A DNA stretch of 44,463 bases from Oceanobacillus massiliensis str. N'diop (GCF_000285495.1 NZ_HE610976.1:690828-735290); one strand, 5' to 3'. Positions 15,861-29,256 are shown, counted from the stretch's first letter. Translations and numbers: made by a program. The notes: generated by a model not told the origin, from the sequence alone.

Positions 15861-16817
15861 CTACTTCCTTAATTTCGGATCAAGCGCATCCTGCAGTCCA
15901 TCACCAAGGACGTTGAAAGCAAACATCGTAAAGGAGATAAAGAATGCAGGGAAGAATAATGTCCACCAATTCCCCGATATAATGCCGCCTAATGCATCAT
16001 TTGCCATGACACCCCAACTGGCATATGGCGCCTGGATTCCAAGTCCAATGAAGCTTAAAAATGCTTCAGCAAAAATTGCCGATGGAACGGTCAATGTCAT
16101 TTGGACAATGATTGGGCCCATTGTGTTTGGAAGTAAATTTTTCCTGATAATCCGTGACGACTTGGCACCAAATGACCTGGACGCGAGAACATGTTCGTAG
16201 TTTTTTATCTGCAGTACCTGCCCCCGCACAATTCGGGCCATTCCGACCCACCCCGTAACGGTCAGTGCAATAATGATTGTCGATAAACTTGGCCCGAGCA
16301 CAACTAACAGTAAAATAACGACGAGCAAATACGGAAGGCCATATAATATCTCAATAATTCGCATCATGACATTATCTGTCCGGCCGCCTTTATAGCCGGA
16401 GATGCCGCCCCAGATGATTCCAACCGTTACGTCAATAATGGCGGCCATCAATCCGACAAAGAGCGATATCCTGGCACCATACCATGTTCTGGTAAAGACA
16501 TCTCTGCCTGCATTATCCGTTCCAAACCAATTCTCTGCAGATGGGGGCTGATATTGGCTTGGCAGGTCCTGCTTGTTTACCTCATAAGGAGATAGAATAG
16601 GACCGAAAATAGCCATGAAGGTCAGAAGCACCAAAAATATCAGACCAAGCATTGCCATTTTATTTTTCACAAGCCGCTTCCATGCGTCCTGCCAATAGGA
16701 AAGCGATGGTCTGGATACTGCTTCGGCTTCTCTTGAATCTTTATCCTTGCGATTGAACCATTCATCCGGTATTTGGGATGGAGAATGTGCTGCTTTCATC
16801 TCGTTAGCGGGTTTCAT
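15861..16817 (-). CDS. dppC: Dipeptide ABC transporter permease DppC
   Basis: A 318-residue inner-membrane permease of the BPD_transp_1 family with the extra N-terminal OppC_N helix (about 53-75) typical of DppC/OppC. The coupling loop that contacts the ATPases is the region RSFGAKSSRIIRKNLLPNT. Six membrane segments are apparent. AGGGAGGGG precedes the start, which lies 2 bp beyond the dppB stop codon. Confidence 0.93.
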   Translation of the reverse strand: MKPANEMKAAHSPSQIPDEWFNRKDKDSREAEAVSRPSLSYWQDAWKRLVKNKMAMLGLIFLVLLTFMAIFGPILSPYEVNKQDLPSQYQPPSAENWFGTDNAGRDVFTRTWYGARISLFVGLMAAIIDVTVGIIWGGISGYKGGRTDNVMMRIIEILYGLPYLLVVILLLVVLGPSLSTIIIALTVTGWVGMARIVRGQVLQIKNYEHVLASRSFGAKSSRIIRKNLLPNTMGPIIVQMTLTVPSAIFAEAFLSFIGLGIQAPYASWGVMANDALGGIISGNWWTLFFPAFFISFTMFAFNVLGDGLQDALDPKLRK

Positions 16818-16819
16818 TA

Positions 16820-17752
16820 TTATTCCCCTCCCTTTTTATGAAGCTGGATTCTCGGATCCAGCAGCCCATAAGCAATGTCGACCAGAAACAGCATGATGAT
16901 CAGGAAGGCACTGTAAAAAACGGTCGTGCCCATAATTACAGGATAATCACGCTGATTAATACTCTCAACGAAGTATTTTCCCATTCCTGGAATGGCAAAG
17001 ATCTGTTCGATAACGAATGTCCCTGTCAAGATACTGGCAAGCAAAGTCCCCATTATGGTAATTACCGGCATCAATGCATTTCTAAGTGCATGTTTAAAGA
17101 TGATTTTCCATGGGGACAGCCCTTTTGCACGGGCCATTTTTATGTAGTCCTGTGTCAGCACTTCCAGCATCGTGGACCTGGTCAACCTTGCTATAATTGC
17201 CATTGGCCCTGTAGCAAGTGCTGTGATCGGAAGAATCATATGCTTCGGACTGGACCATGTCGCTGGAGGCAAGAGTTCCAGGTTTACTGCCAATTGCTGG
17301 ATCAGCAATGTAGCTAGAATGAAGTTCGGTATTGATATACCCAGCACCGCAACTCCCATTGATAGATAATCGATGAATCCGTTATGTTTCAATGCTGCGA
17401 TGATTCCTAGTATGATTCCTGATATTACGGCAACGAAAATGGTAATGATACCAAGCTCAAATGAAATCGGAAATCCTCTGGAGAGTAAGTCATTTACAGA
17501 TTGATTCGGCTGTTTAATAGAGGGGCCAAAATCAAATGTGACGATTGACTTGAGGTATAGCAAATATTGAACATGGTATGGCTCGTCGAGATTATAATGT
17601 GCTTCAAGATTGGCCTGTATCGCCTCATTTGACGATTGTTCACTATTGAATGGAGATCCTGGTATACTAACCATCAAAATAAAGGTTAACGTAATAATGA
17701 TCCATAGCGTCAGCAGCATAATCAAAAAACGTTTCAATATGTATTTCAGCAT
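16820..17752 (-). CDS. dppB: Dipeptide ABC transporter permease DppB
   Basis: A 310-residue permease with the DppB/OppB N-terminus (MLKYILKRFLIMLLTLWIII) and the EAA-type coupling loop MARAKGLSPWKIIFKHALRN. Six membrane segments are visible. It pairs with DppC to form the channel. GGGGGTGG lies upstream of ATG. It starts 54 bp after dppA. Confidence 0.93.
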   Translation of the reverse strand: MLKYILKRFLIMLLTLWIIITLTFILMVSIPGSPFNSEQSSNEAIQANLEAHYNLDEPYHVQYLLYLKSIVTFDFGPSIKQPNQSVNDLLSRGFPISFELGIITIFVAVISGIILGIIAALKHNGFIDYLSMGVAVLGISIPNFILATLLIQQLAVNLELLPPATWSSPKHMILPITALATGPMAIIARLTRSTMLEVLTQDYIKMARAKGLSPWKIIFKHALRNALMPVITIMGTLLASILTGTFVIEQIFAIPGMGKYFVESINQRDYPVIMGTTVFYSAFLIIMLFLVDIAYGLLDPRIQLHKKGGE

Positions 17753-17806
17753 GTTTTTCCACCCCCGAAGTTACCTGCTTATGTTATCTATATCCAGCTG
17801 TCTCTC

Positions 17807-18631
17807 TTATGAAAATGCTGTGTGCATGGCGAGTTCCGTCATAACAAGCATTGCTTTATATGCCTCTAATATGTCTGCTGCCTCATATCTGACAATGGTA
17901 GTGCCAGGTATAATCTCTGTTTTCGGCATCAGATTTGCCCATTCTGCCTGTCCATGATTATTGAATTCAATTTTTAATACCGGCTCAGAAGGTGGAATAA
18001 GCGGTTTGACACGTTGCCTATTTTCCAATGCTTCAGAAGCCTTTCCTGTCAGCAATTCACCTGCCTTTACTGGTGACATGCTCTTGACAGCGGACCTGGA
18101 AATGGTTTCTTTGACTACGGCTGTTGTCACATTGGGAATCAGCTCCTCTGCCTCTCGACCTGCATGATCATCTCCTGCCACCAATAGGACGGGAACACCG
18201 AAATAACCAGCAACATAGGCATTAAATCCCATTTCCCCGATTACGTGGTCATTAATATAAAAGTTGCGAACGGCATGAATCATGGAATGCGATAGGACAC
18301 CAGGCTGTCCAGCACGGGCGTGATATCCGATAAACATAACCCCAGCATAGCTGCCATCGAGCCCCTGCATCATGGATAGTGGCTTAACATCCCCAGTAAT
18401 CAACGCCGCATCTGGATGAAGTTCATCTATCAGGATATTATTCATTTTTGAATGGCTGTCATTAACGAGTATCTCTTTACAGCCGAATTGATATGCCGCA
18501 TCAATTACATAATTCGTTTCCTCTGTCATGATCCTTCTCGCCCGGTCGTAGTTATGCTGACTCGAATCGATATATGTATAGTCTGGAATTCCTGTGATTC
18601 CTTCCATGTCCACAGATAAGTAAAGCTTCAT
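17807..18631 (-). CDS. dppA: D-aminopeptidase DppA (M55, self-compartmentalising)
   Basis: A 274-residue zinc D-aminopeptidase that in B. subtilis forms a decameric barrel and releases D-Ala from D-Ala-D-Ala and related peptides. All residues expected from B. subtilis DppA occur at identical positions: Asp8 and Glu10 (SVDMEG), His60 (VNDSHS), His104 (GYHARAG), Glu133 (GEMGFN), plus His115 in LSHSMIH. No signal peptide is present. AGGTGATG precedes ATG. It is the first gene of the dpp-ykf set, so its promoter region likely controls most of the pathway. Confidence 0.95.
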   Translation of the reverse strand: MKLYLSVDMEGITGIPDYTYIDSSQHNYDRARRIMTEETNYVIDAAYQFGCKEILVNDSHSKMNNILIDELHPDAALITGDVKPLSMMQGLDGSYAGVMFIGYHARAGQPGVLSHSMIHAVRNFYINDHVIGEMGFNAYVAGYFGVPVLLVAGDDHAGREAEELIPNVTTAVVKETISRSAVKSMSPVKAGELLTGKASEALENRQRVKPLIPPSEPVLKIEFNNHGQAEWANLMPKTEIIPGTTIVRYEAADILEAYKAMLVMTELAMHTAFS

Positions 18632-18683
18632 GCTGTCATCACCTACAGTTCATTTCATTTTGTTAACTTATTGTTTAATTAGT

Positions 18684-18730
18684 AATTTTCTATTAATATT
18701 ATCATAGATTAAACAATTTGAGAAGTTTAA
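18684..18730 (-). promoter_or_regulatory. Candidate dpp promoter with a CodY-like half-site
   Basis: On the minus strand TTAAAC (18725-18730) and TATGAT (18701-18706) are 18 bp apart, about 70 bp upstream of dppA. Just downstream of the -10, 18684-18698 reads AATTTTCTATTAATA on the plus strand. The first half is a perfect CodY half-site, with four mismatches overall to AATTTTCWGAAAATT. The B. subtilis dpp operon is repressed by CodY, which makes the idea plausible. Confidence 0.33.
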
Positions 18731-18793
18731 TTTTTACTATTAATCAGAATATTTAAGTTGAAGAGGCTACATGAATAGATGAGAATCTGTGGC

Positions 18794-18826
18794 TGGATTC
18801 CGTTCAGGGCTGTCGCATTCCTGGGC
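18794..18826. repeat. Remnant of the GC-rich dispersed element
   Basis: Read on the minus strand, this stretch (GCCCAGGAATGCGACAGCCC then TGAACGGAATC) resembles the right end of the element at 3857-3985 (GCCCGCGGAAAGCGACTGCC then CGGAGCGGAAATC) with several substitutions. It is probably a decayed partial copy. Confidence 0.35.
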
Positions 18827-18880
18827 GGCTCTTTCAAAAACGAAACACTATAAGGTTTAAAAAAAGTCTACTACACATAT

Positions 18881-18925
18881 TGTGGATATGTTTTGACTCA
18901 GCCGAATTTATGCAGATGTGGATAA
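18881..18925. promoter_or_regulatory. Pair of DnaA boxes between dppA and murA
   Basis: TGTGGATAT (18881-18889, one mismatch) and TGTGGATAA (18917-18925, perfect TTATCCACA on the minus strand) lie 27 bp apart in the same orientation within the 398-bp dppA-murA gap. The rest of the gap holds the dpp promoter, the element remnant and the murA terminator. Confidence 0.45.
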
Positions 18926-18960
18926 CTTTGATGCAAACAAGCATTTCCAAACAAACAAAA

Positions 18961-18996
18961 AAACAGGTAGCCCTCAAGAATAAGGCTCACCTGTTT
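18961..18996 (-). terminator. Terminator of the ywzB-ywmB-murA unit
   Basis: AAACAGGTAGCC and GGCTCACCTGTTT form a strong stem with a one-base bulge, followed on the minus strand by TTTTTTTG. It begins about 34 bp beyond the murA stop. Confidence 0.8.
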
Positions 18997-19029
18997 TCGC
19001 TTATTTTATTAAATTAATTACTGTATGAA

Positions 19030-20370
19030 TTATAGCTCAGCTGCTAGCTTAACATTCTTATATTCAACTTCGACTGCTGGCATTAATGGTTGTACGACAT
19101 CTCCATTTTCATCTACACGCTCGATATCGGCACCTAAAGATGCCAGCTTACCAACGATGTCAACATATCCGCGGTCAAGATGCTTCAGTTCTGTTACACG
19201 TGTATATCCATTACCGACAAGTCCTGCCAAGATTAATGCTGCCGCTGCACGGAGATCTGTTGCTGCAACCTCTGCACCCTGCAAATCAGATAATCCTTCA
19301 ATGATTACGCTGCGTCCTTCAATCTTGATATTTGCATTCATACGTCTGAATTCTTCAACATGCATGAATCGGTTTTCAAAAACAGTTTCTGTAATCACAC
19401 CTGTTCCTTTAGAACGGAGCATTAAAGCCATCATTTGAGATTGCATATCTGTTGGGAATCCTGGATGCGGCAATGTTTTTATATCAGTCGACTTCAGTTC
19501 ATTTGGTCCAATGATACGCACGCCGTTATCTTCTTCTTTGACTGTTACATTCATTTCTTCCAATTTAGATATTACAGAACGTAAATGCTCACTGACTGCA
19601 TTTTCAATTAGAACATTTCCTCCAGTTATAGCTGCTGCCACCATAAACGTACCTGCTTCAATACGGTCAGGTATAATGGCATGCTCTGTTCCATGAAGCT
19701 TTTCCACTCCATGAATGCGAATTGTTTCTGTACCGGCACCGATAATTTTGGCACCCATTTTATTCAGGTAATTGGCTAAGTCTACAATTTCTGGCTCTTT
19801 TGCAGCATTTTCAATGACAGTTTTCCCATCTGCAAGTGCTGCGGCCATCATAATGTTTTCAGTAGCCCCTACACTTGGCATATCCAAATAAATTTTTGCG
19901 CCCTTAAGTCTGCCATCCACTCTGGCTTCAACAAAACCGTTGCCAACATGAATATCAGCACCCATTGCTTCGAAGCCTTTTAGATGTAAATCGATTGGAC
20001 GGGAACCAATTGCACATCCACCCGGCATTGCTACCTTTGCGTGTCCATAACGGGCCAATAATGGTCCCAAAACAAGAACAGAAGCACGCATTTTACGAAC
20101 ATATTCAAATGGAGCCTCTGTTTCCAACTGATTGGAAGCATCCACATATACTGTATTGCTCTCTGCGTTAAATTCCACATCAGCATTTAAATTTCTTAAT
20201 ACTTCATTGATTGTATAAACGTCTGCTAAAACCGGTACCTCTTTGATTACGCTTTTCCCTTCGCTTGCGATAAGACTCGCAGCGAGAACTGGAAGTACTG
20301 CATTTTTGGCACCTTCAAGCCGCACGGTGCCATTCAATTGGTGTCCGCCTCTTACGATGATTTTTTCCAT
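19030..20370 (-). CDS. murA: UDP-N-acetylglucosamine 1-carboxyvinyltransferase MurA
   Basis: A 446-residue enzyme of the first committed step of peptidoglycan synthesis, transferring enolpyruvate from PEP to UDP-GlcNAc in the cytosol. Key residues are visible: Lys22-Asn23 in [10 protein letters not shown] and the catalytic, fosfomycin-target Cys119 in [14 protein letters not shown]. The C-terminal [17 protein letters not shown] motif is intact. Its position after ywmB identifies it as the MurAA-type gene of bacilli. AAGGAGA precedes ATG. It is separated from ywmB by 35 bp, so probably co-transcribed, and closed by a strong terminator. Confidence 0.96.
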   Translation of the reverse strand: MEKIIVRGGHQLNGTVRLEGAKNAVLPVLAASLIASEGKSVIKEVPVLADVYTINEVLRNLNADVEFNAESNTVYVDASNQLETEAPFEYVRKMRASVLVLGPLLARYGHAKVAMPGGCAIGSRPIDLHLKGFEAMGADIHVGNGFVEARVDGRLKGAKIYLDMPSVGATENIMMAAALADGKTVIENAAKEPEIVDLANYLNKMGAKIIGAGTETIRIHGVEKLHGTEHAIIPDRIEAGTFMVAAAITGGNVLIENAVSEHLRSVISKLEEMNVTVKEEDNGVRIIGPNELKSTDIKTLPHPGFPTDMQSQMMALMLRSKGTGVITETVFENRFMHVEEFRRMNANIKIEGRSVIIEGLSDLQGAEVAATDLRAAAALILAGLVGNGYTRVTELKHLDRGYVDIVGKLASLGADIERVDENGDVVQPLMPAVEVEYKNVKLAAEL

Positions 20371-20405
20371 GTTTTTAAATCTCCTTCAGATCCAATTTCA
20401 TTATA

Positions 20406-21119
20406 TTAATATTCATTTATTAGGATAGGTGTTCCTATCGTGTATGTCAGATTCTTGTCGTCGTCAGTTACTACAGCTAATTGTAAATTCATTTGGGTAC
20501 CCTGTATGATAAAATTTTGCTTCCATAAGTCTGTATACCCGTATATTACTTTTTCATGCGATGAATTTGCAATTGTGTCATTCTGTGTCACAATATGTTC
20601 TAAATTGAAATAATTTGTGATTCTTTCCACAAAATCATCAGCCTTCATTATACCACCAATTCCAGTTTTCAGACAAGCAAATATTTTTAAGGATTCAGTA
20701 AAGAATTCTTCCTTGATCAAACGTTTGATTGACAAGTATTCACCCTCTATTTGACTGCTCCATTGTGATCCTTCTATTACTGCAATCATCTCTGCTTGGT
20801 ATGGGTCGGCCTTTGCAATTACAACACTATAGGTTACGTCTATCGCTGCTTCTTTATGAACGTCCCTAAGAAGATATTTTATTACATTCTCATCCTCTGT
20901 CATAGTGACTAATCTACTATTTTTCATATCTTCTACGATTTGGTTTATCTTTTCTATATCCAATGTTTCCTTTAAAGTTACTTGCCAATGATCGATCGCT
21001 ACTCCCTGCTCCTGCGTAAAGGTTGCCAAGTCAATCATTTCATCCCTTTCCATTCCGTTAACCATTGGTTTTGCTGTAAGTAAGATAAGTAATATGTATA
21101 TCACTGCAGTTTTTTTCAT
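20406..21119 (-). CDS. ywmB: YwmB family protein (exported, unknown function)
   Basis: A 237-residue protein with an N-terminal hydrophobic signal-like segment (MKKTAVIYILLILLTAKP) followed by an alpha/beta domain of the YwmB family (PF08680), whose structure resembles TATA-box binding protein although no DNA role is shown. It is recognised mainly from its position between ywzB and murA, as in B. subtilis. The start is ATG 21119, with AGGGGG 8 nt upstream. This ribosome binding site lies entirely in the 3' arm of a strong hairpin (21125-21170), so translation may be controlled. Codons near the middle contain another copy of the palindrome TTGATCAAACGTTTG (20713-20727). Confidence 0.8.
   Translation of the reverse strand: MKKTAVIYILLILLTAKPMVNGMERDEMIDLATFTQEQGVAIDHWQVTLKETLDIEKINQIVEDMKNSRLVTMTEDENVIKYLLRDVHKEAAIDVTYSVVIAKADPYQAEMIAVIEGSQWSSQIEGEYLSIKRLIKEEFFTESLKIFACLKTGIGGIMKADDFVERITNYFNLEHIVTQNDTIANSSHEKVIYGYTDLWKQNFIIQGTQMNLQLAVVTDDDKNLTYTIGTPILINEY
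20713..20727. repeat. Palindrome copy 4, inside ywmB
   Basis: The 15-base core TTGATCAAACGTTTG is identical to the copies at 10427, 10651 and 10763. Here it continues as ATT, like copy 1, and encodes IKRLIK, so it may be coincidental or an intragenic operator. Confidence 0.4.
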
Positions 21120-21124
21120 CAAAA

Positions 21125-21170
21125 GATCCCCCTGTCCGAAACTATTAATTATAGTTTTGACAGGGGGATC
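21125..21170 (-). promoter_or_regulatory. Hairpin that sequesters the ywmB ribosome binding site
   Basis: Perfect 12-bp arms GATCCCCCTGTC (21125-21136) and GACAGGGGGATC (21159-21170) enclose a loop with a second 7-bp stem (AAACTAT/ATAGTTT). In the ywmB mRNA the 3' arm contains AGGGGG, the only ribosome binding site. The TATAAT in the loop (21148-21153, minus) could be a -10 box whose transcripts would lack the 5' arm, but its -35 is poor. CTTTTG follows the hairpin, so partial termination is also possible. Confidence 0.6.
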
Positions 21171-21242
21171 ACGTTACATACTATACAAATTACGACAATC
21201 CAATAGATTGAGAGATTTACAAAAGCTATCAGATTAAATATA

Positions 21243-21473
21243 TTAGAATAAATATATAAGGTCACCTGACCATCTCAAAATTTCAAGGAAAAATCTGCTG
21301 ACACCACTTCCTATTACGATTGCAAGGAACAGCAGGAACATCCTGCCCTCTTTGGTGCGGCCTTTTTTAATGATTGGTTCGAAATTCATTGCAAGCACCA
21401 GTCGCCAGGTGACATAAATGAAAATGATATGCGAAATCATACTAATAAGCGCTGTTTGTCCAATTGAAAACAT
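21243..21473 (-). CDS. ywzB: DUF1146 family small membrane protein YwzB
   Basis: A 76-residue protein with two hydrophobic segments (about 4-28 and 44-66) joined by a basic loop ending KKGRTKEGRMFLLFL, the pattern of DUF1146/YwzB. Function is unknown. The start is ATG 21473 because AAGGTGG lies 5 nt upstream; a GTG three codons earlier falls within the ribosome binding site. It sits between the atp operon and ywmB-murA as in B. subtilis and is probably the first gene of the ywzB-ywmB-murA unit. Confidence 0.82.
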   Translation of the reverse strand: MFSIGQTALISMISHIIFIYVTWRLVLAMNFEPIIKKGRTKEGRMFLLFLAIVIGSGVSRFFLEILRWSGDLIYLF

Positions 21474-21662
21474 AAGTACCACCTTTTTTAAAGTTCTATT
21501 ATTACTCTGTCATTGCTGCATATATATGTCAATGTCATGTATTTTAGCAATTTAAACGTCAGTTCATGTTATTATTTCTACCATCTTCTCTCCATTTCCC
21601 GGGAAATATCGACAAGGACTGAGGAATTTAACAAGAACAGAAGATATCATTTCAAACCATTT

Positions 21663-21700
21663 AAAAAAACTCTTACAACATGAAGTTATAAGAGTTTTTA
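21663..21700. terminator. Terminator of the atp operon
   Basis: AAAAAACTCTTA and TAAGAGTTTTT form a 10-11 bp stem with T runs on both strands. It lies 210 bp downstream of atpC and upstream of ywzB and is the best candidate for the end of the ATP synthase transcript. Confidence 0.7.
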
Positions 21701-21807
21701 TATCATTTGAATTGGACATGATGTCGATCATTTATCTACCGAGACATCCATATCCAACTCTAGTCCCCATTGCATATTATGCTAACCAACACACCGCGTA
21801 GCCAAGT

Positions 21808-21867
21808 GAAAGGCAGTCTGGCCGTAATAGCCGCAGATATCTGCAATCTAAAGACCTGCTGCCTTTC
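21808..21867 (-). other. Structured 3' region downstream of atpC
   Basis: GAAAGGCAG (21808-21816) pairs with CTGCCTTTC (21859-21867). The 42-nt interior contains the palindrome GCAGATATCTGC and a GGC/GCC pair, so a branched RNA fold is possible. No T run follows. It may protect the 3' end of atp mRNA. With the terminator at 21663-21700 it accounts for most of the atpC-ywzB gap. Confidence 0.4.
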
Positions 21868-21912
21868 TGCCACGGATTCGTTAAGTATGACTATTGCTGG
21901 GGACTTTTGCTT

Positions 21913-22353
<441 letters not shown>

Positions 22354-22418
22354 CTAATCAAATAGATCCATCCGAGCATTATTCAGAGATATATCCCTGA
22401 CCTTCCACCTTCAGTCTA

Positions 22419-24725
<2,307 letters not shown>

Positions 24726-24857
24726 TCACCACACTTTCCTGTCAGAGGCTGAGGCCGGAAATAAAGCTAACATTAACTTGAATCCCGGTCCTTTATTCTC
24801 TTTTCGAAATCTATATTGAAGATAATCATCTATATATAGAGATGCATCATTCATTCA

Positions 24858-26375
<1,518 letters not shown>

Positions 26376-26440
26376 TCACCCCTATCATCAATTGTTACAT
26401 TCTAGAAATGTAAAAAAATATCGCTCTCAAGTTGTCTTTC

Positions 26441-26983
26441 TTAGTTTGCAGACACTATTTTTCGAGAAATACGATTTAGTTTTCCGCTTACTGTTCCATC
26501 ATAGATGGTGTTTCCAACACGGATTTTCACTCCGCCGATAACAGACGGATCTACTACGTTCAGCAGGTTAATTGAAGTCTTACCCAATCTTTTGGAGAAG
26601 GATAATTGCAATTGCTGCTTTTCCGAATCTGATAATTCACGAACTGAATATACAGTAGCTTCTGCTATTCCTTTTGCATCATTCACCAATTGGATGAAAT
26701 GATTGATAATGGAGGGAATGGCGTCTGTGCGATGTCGTTCGACAACCAATTTGATTGTATTGACAACATCGATATGAACGCCTTGAAACACTTCAGAAAT
26801 AAACTGTTTCTTCTTCACATTATCTATTTTAGGATGTTTCAGGATTGTAACGAGTTGTTTGTTATTCTTGAAGACTTCACGAACCACGCGGAATTCATCT
26901 GCATATTGTTCCAATGAGTTCTTTTCTTTTCCGAGTTGAAAAAGAGCATCTGCATAACGTTTGGCAACTATTGCTTCACTCAT
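26441..26983 (-). CDS. atpH: ATP synthase delta subunit AtpH
   Basis: A 180-residue peripheral-stalk subunit that caps the F1 alpha/beta hexamer and binds the b dimer. The N-terminal helical domain starts EAIVAKRYADALFQLGKE, and the C-terminal signature IGGVKIRVGNTIYDGTVSGKL is typical. Its start overlaps the atpF stop by 4 bp, so translation is coupled. Confidence 0.96.
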   Translation of the reverse strand: MSEAIVAKRYADALFQLGKEKNSLEQYADEFRVVREVFKNNKQLVTILKHPKIDNVKKKQFISEVFQGVHIDVVNTIKLVVERHRTDAIPSIINHFIQLVNDAKGIAEATVYSVRELSDSEKQQLQLSFSKRLGKTSINLLNVVDPSVIGGVKIRVGNTIYDGTVSGKLNRISRKIVSAN

Positions 26984-27507
26984 CGCTCTTCTCCTACCTC
27001 TTTGATATAATCATTGATCAATTGCTCCTGATCCTGTGCACTGATTTCTTTCTCAATAACTTTGCTTGCTATTAGTACAGACAAGGAAGCGACTTTATCC
27101 TGAAGCGCTTGGATTGCTCTTTCTTTCTCACTTTGAATATCAGCTTGTGCAGCCTGAATAATCCGATCAGCTTCTTTTTTGGCTGAATCTATAATATCCT
27201 GCTCCTGCTTGATACCAGCAGTCTTCGCATCTTCAATCAATTTCTGTGCTTCTTGTTTTACTTGGTTCAATTGTGCAGCTGCTTCTTTTGAAGCTTGCTC
27301 AGCCTCCAAACGGCTTTTTTCTGCAGATTCAATTTCTCCAGCCACATATTCCTCACGTTCTTGCATCTTGCTCATGAGTGGACCCCAAGCGAATTTCTTC
27401 AACAATGCCAATAAGATTAGGAAGCAGATTAATTGCACGAGCATATCTCCAACTCTTAATCCACCAACACTAGCTCCGATTGTCATAAAATCCATATATG
27501 AATGCAC
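26980..27507 (-). CDS. atpF: ATP synthase b subunit AtpF
   Basis: A 175-residue peripheral-stalk subunit with one N-terminal membrane segment (about 19-39), then FAWGPLMSKMQEREEYVAGEI and a long Ala/Glu/Lys coiled coil that dimerises and reaches F1. The start is set at GTG (27507), 8 nt after AAAGGAG, with an ATG four codons later as an alternative; earlier GTG codons overlap the ribosome binding site. The stop overlaps atpH by 4 bp. A hairpin separates it from atpE. Confidence 0.93.
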   Translation of the reverse strand: MHSYMDFMTIGASVGGLRVGDMLVQLICFLILLALLKKFAWGPLMSKMQEREEYVAGEIESAEKSRLEAEQASKEAAAQLNQVKQEAQKLIEDAKTAGIKQEQDIIDSAKKEADRIIQAAQADIQSEKERAIQALQDKVASLSVLIASKVIEKEISAQDQEQLINDYIKEVGEER

Positions 27508-27579
27508 TGATTTCACTCCTTTCACCGTGACTTCACATCTATGTTATTTCTATTTTACCGCCTTAAAGTTACATAAAGG

Positions 27580-27615
27580 AATGGCGAAGATTCTGTAGTA
27601 ATGAACTTCGCCATT
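27580..27615 (-). promoter_or_regulatory. Intercistronic hairpin between atpE and atpF
   Basis: AATGGCGAAG (27580-27589) and CTTCGCCATT (27606-27615) form a perfect 10-bp stem with a 16-nt loop directly after the atpE stop. No T run follows. It may stabilise the 3' end of an atpBE segment or reduce read-through, helping make c subunit in excess. Confidence 0.55.
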
Positions 27616-27637
27616 ATATTTCTGATAAAAATGCGAT

Positions 27638-27877
<240 letters not shown>

Positions 27878-27894
27878 CTAAATAATTTTTTTAT

Positions 27895-28635
<741 letters not shown>

Positions 28636-28727
28636 CTAATTGAATAAGAGAATGTTCAATGCTTGGGTTAATCCTTCAGATTGAACATCATCTATAGAAG
28701 CCGTTCATACTTTACCCCGCCAATGGT

Positions 28728-29117
28728 TTAATTGTGATTTTTTCTGTTTGCGATGATTCGAGAAGCAACATCCAGGCATATCACGATGTAAGAAGAGATG
28801 AGACCAAAAACTACGGCAATAATATGAAAGGTTTCATTAAAACGAAGTGCGATCAGCACAGTCAGCATTGTTGCAGCGAGTCTTGAGAAAGTCCCAAGTC
28901 CTCCGCGCACTTTACCAGTTTCAACAACTGCTTTCCCTAGTGCTTTTGTTTTGTGCTGAAGCAGCCAAAGATTATAGAAGCTTACTGCACTGCCTAATAA
29001 GAGACTATTAAATATTTCTTGGTACGATGAAAAACCGGATCCTATTACCATAATCGCAATCAGATAGAGCATCCATTTACGTTGCCGGGTAATCATTTGA
29101 TCATATTCAGTAATCAT
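28728..29117 (-). CDS. atpI: ATP synthase protein I, AtpI
   Basis: A 129-residue membrane protein with four hydrophobic segments. It is accessory to c-ring assembly and is linked in the family to magnesium handling. Sequence conservation is low, so the call rests on length, topology and position as the first gene before atpB. AGGGGAG lies 8 nt before ATG. Confidence 0.88.
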   Translation of the reverse strand: MITEYDQMITRQRKWMLYLIAIMVIGSGFSSYQEIFNSLLLGSAVSFYNLWLLQHKTKALGKAVVETGKVRGGLGTFSRLAATMLTVLIALRFNETFHIIAVVFGLISSYIVICLDVASRIIANRKNHN

Positions 29118-29250
29118 TTACACTACTCCCCTGCACCGTAACAAAGACACATGCTTTTGCTTGCAATTATTCGAAATCCCGTCAACCTGTTCATGCATCC
29201 GTTTCCAATACCAACGAATCCACTAGTACCAATCCATACTTCCCAGTATT

Positions 29251-29256
29251 ATTATA
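29251..29256 (-). promoter_or_regulatory. Possible -10 box of the atp operon
   Basis: The minus strand has a perfect TATAAT about 135 bp upstream of atpI. The -35 at 17 bp (GTGCTT) is poor; TTGACC is 23 bp away. A second TTGACA (29455-29460, minus) further upstream lacks a clear -10. Which one drives the operon is unclear. Confidence 0.35.
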
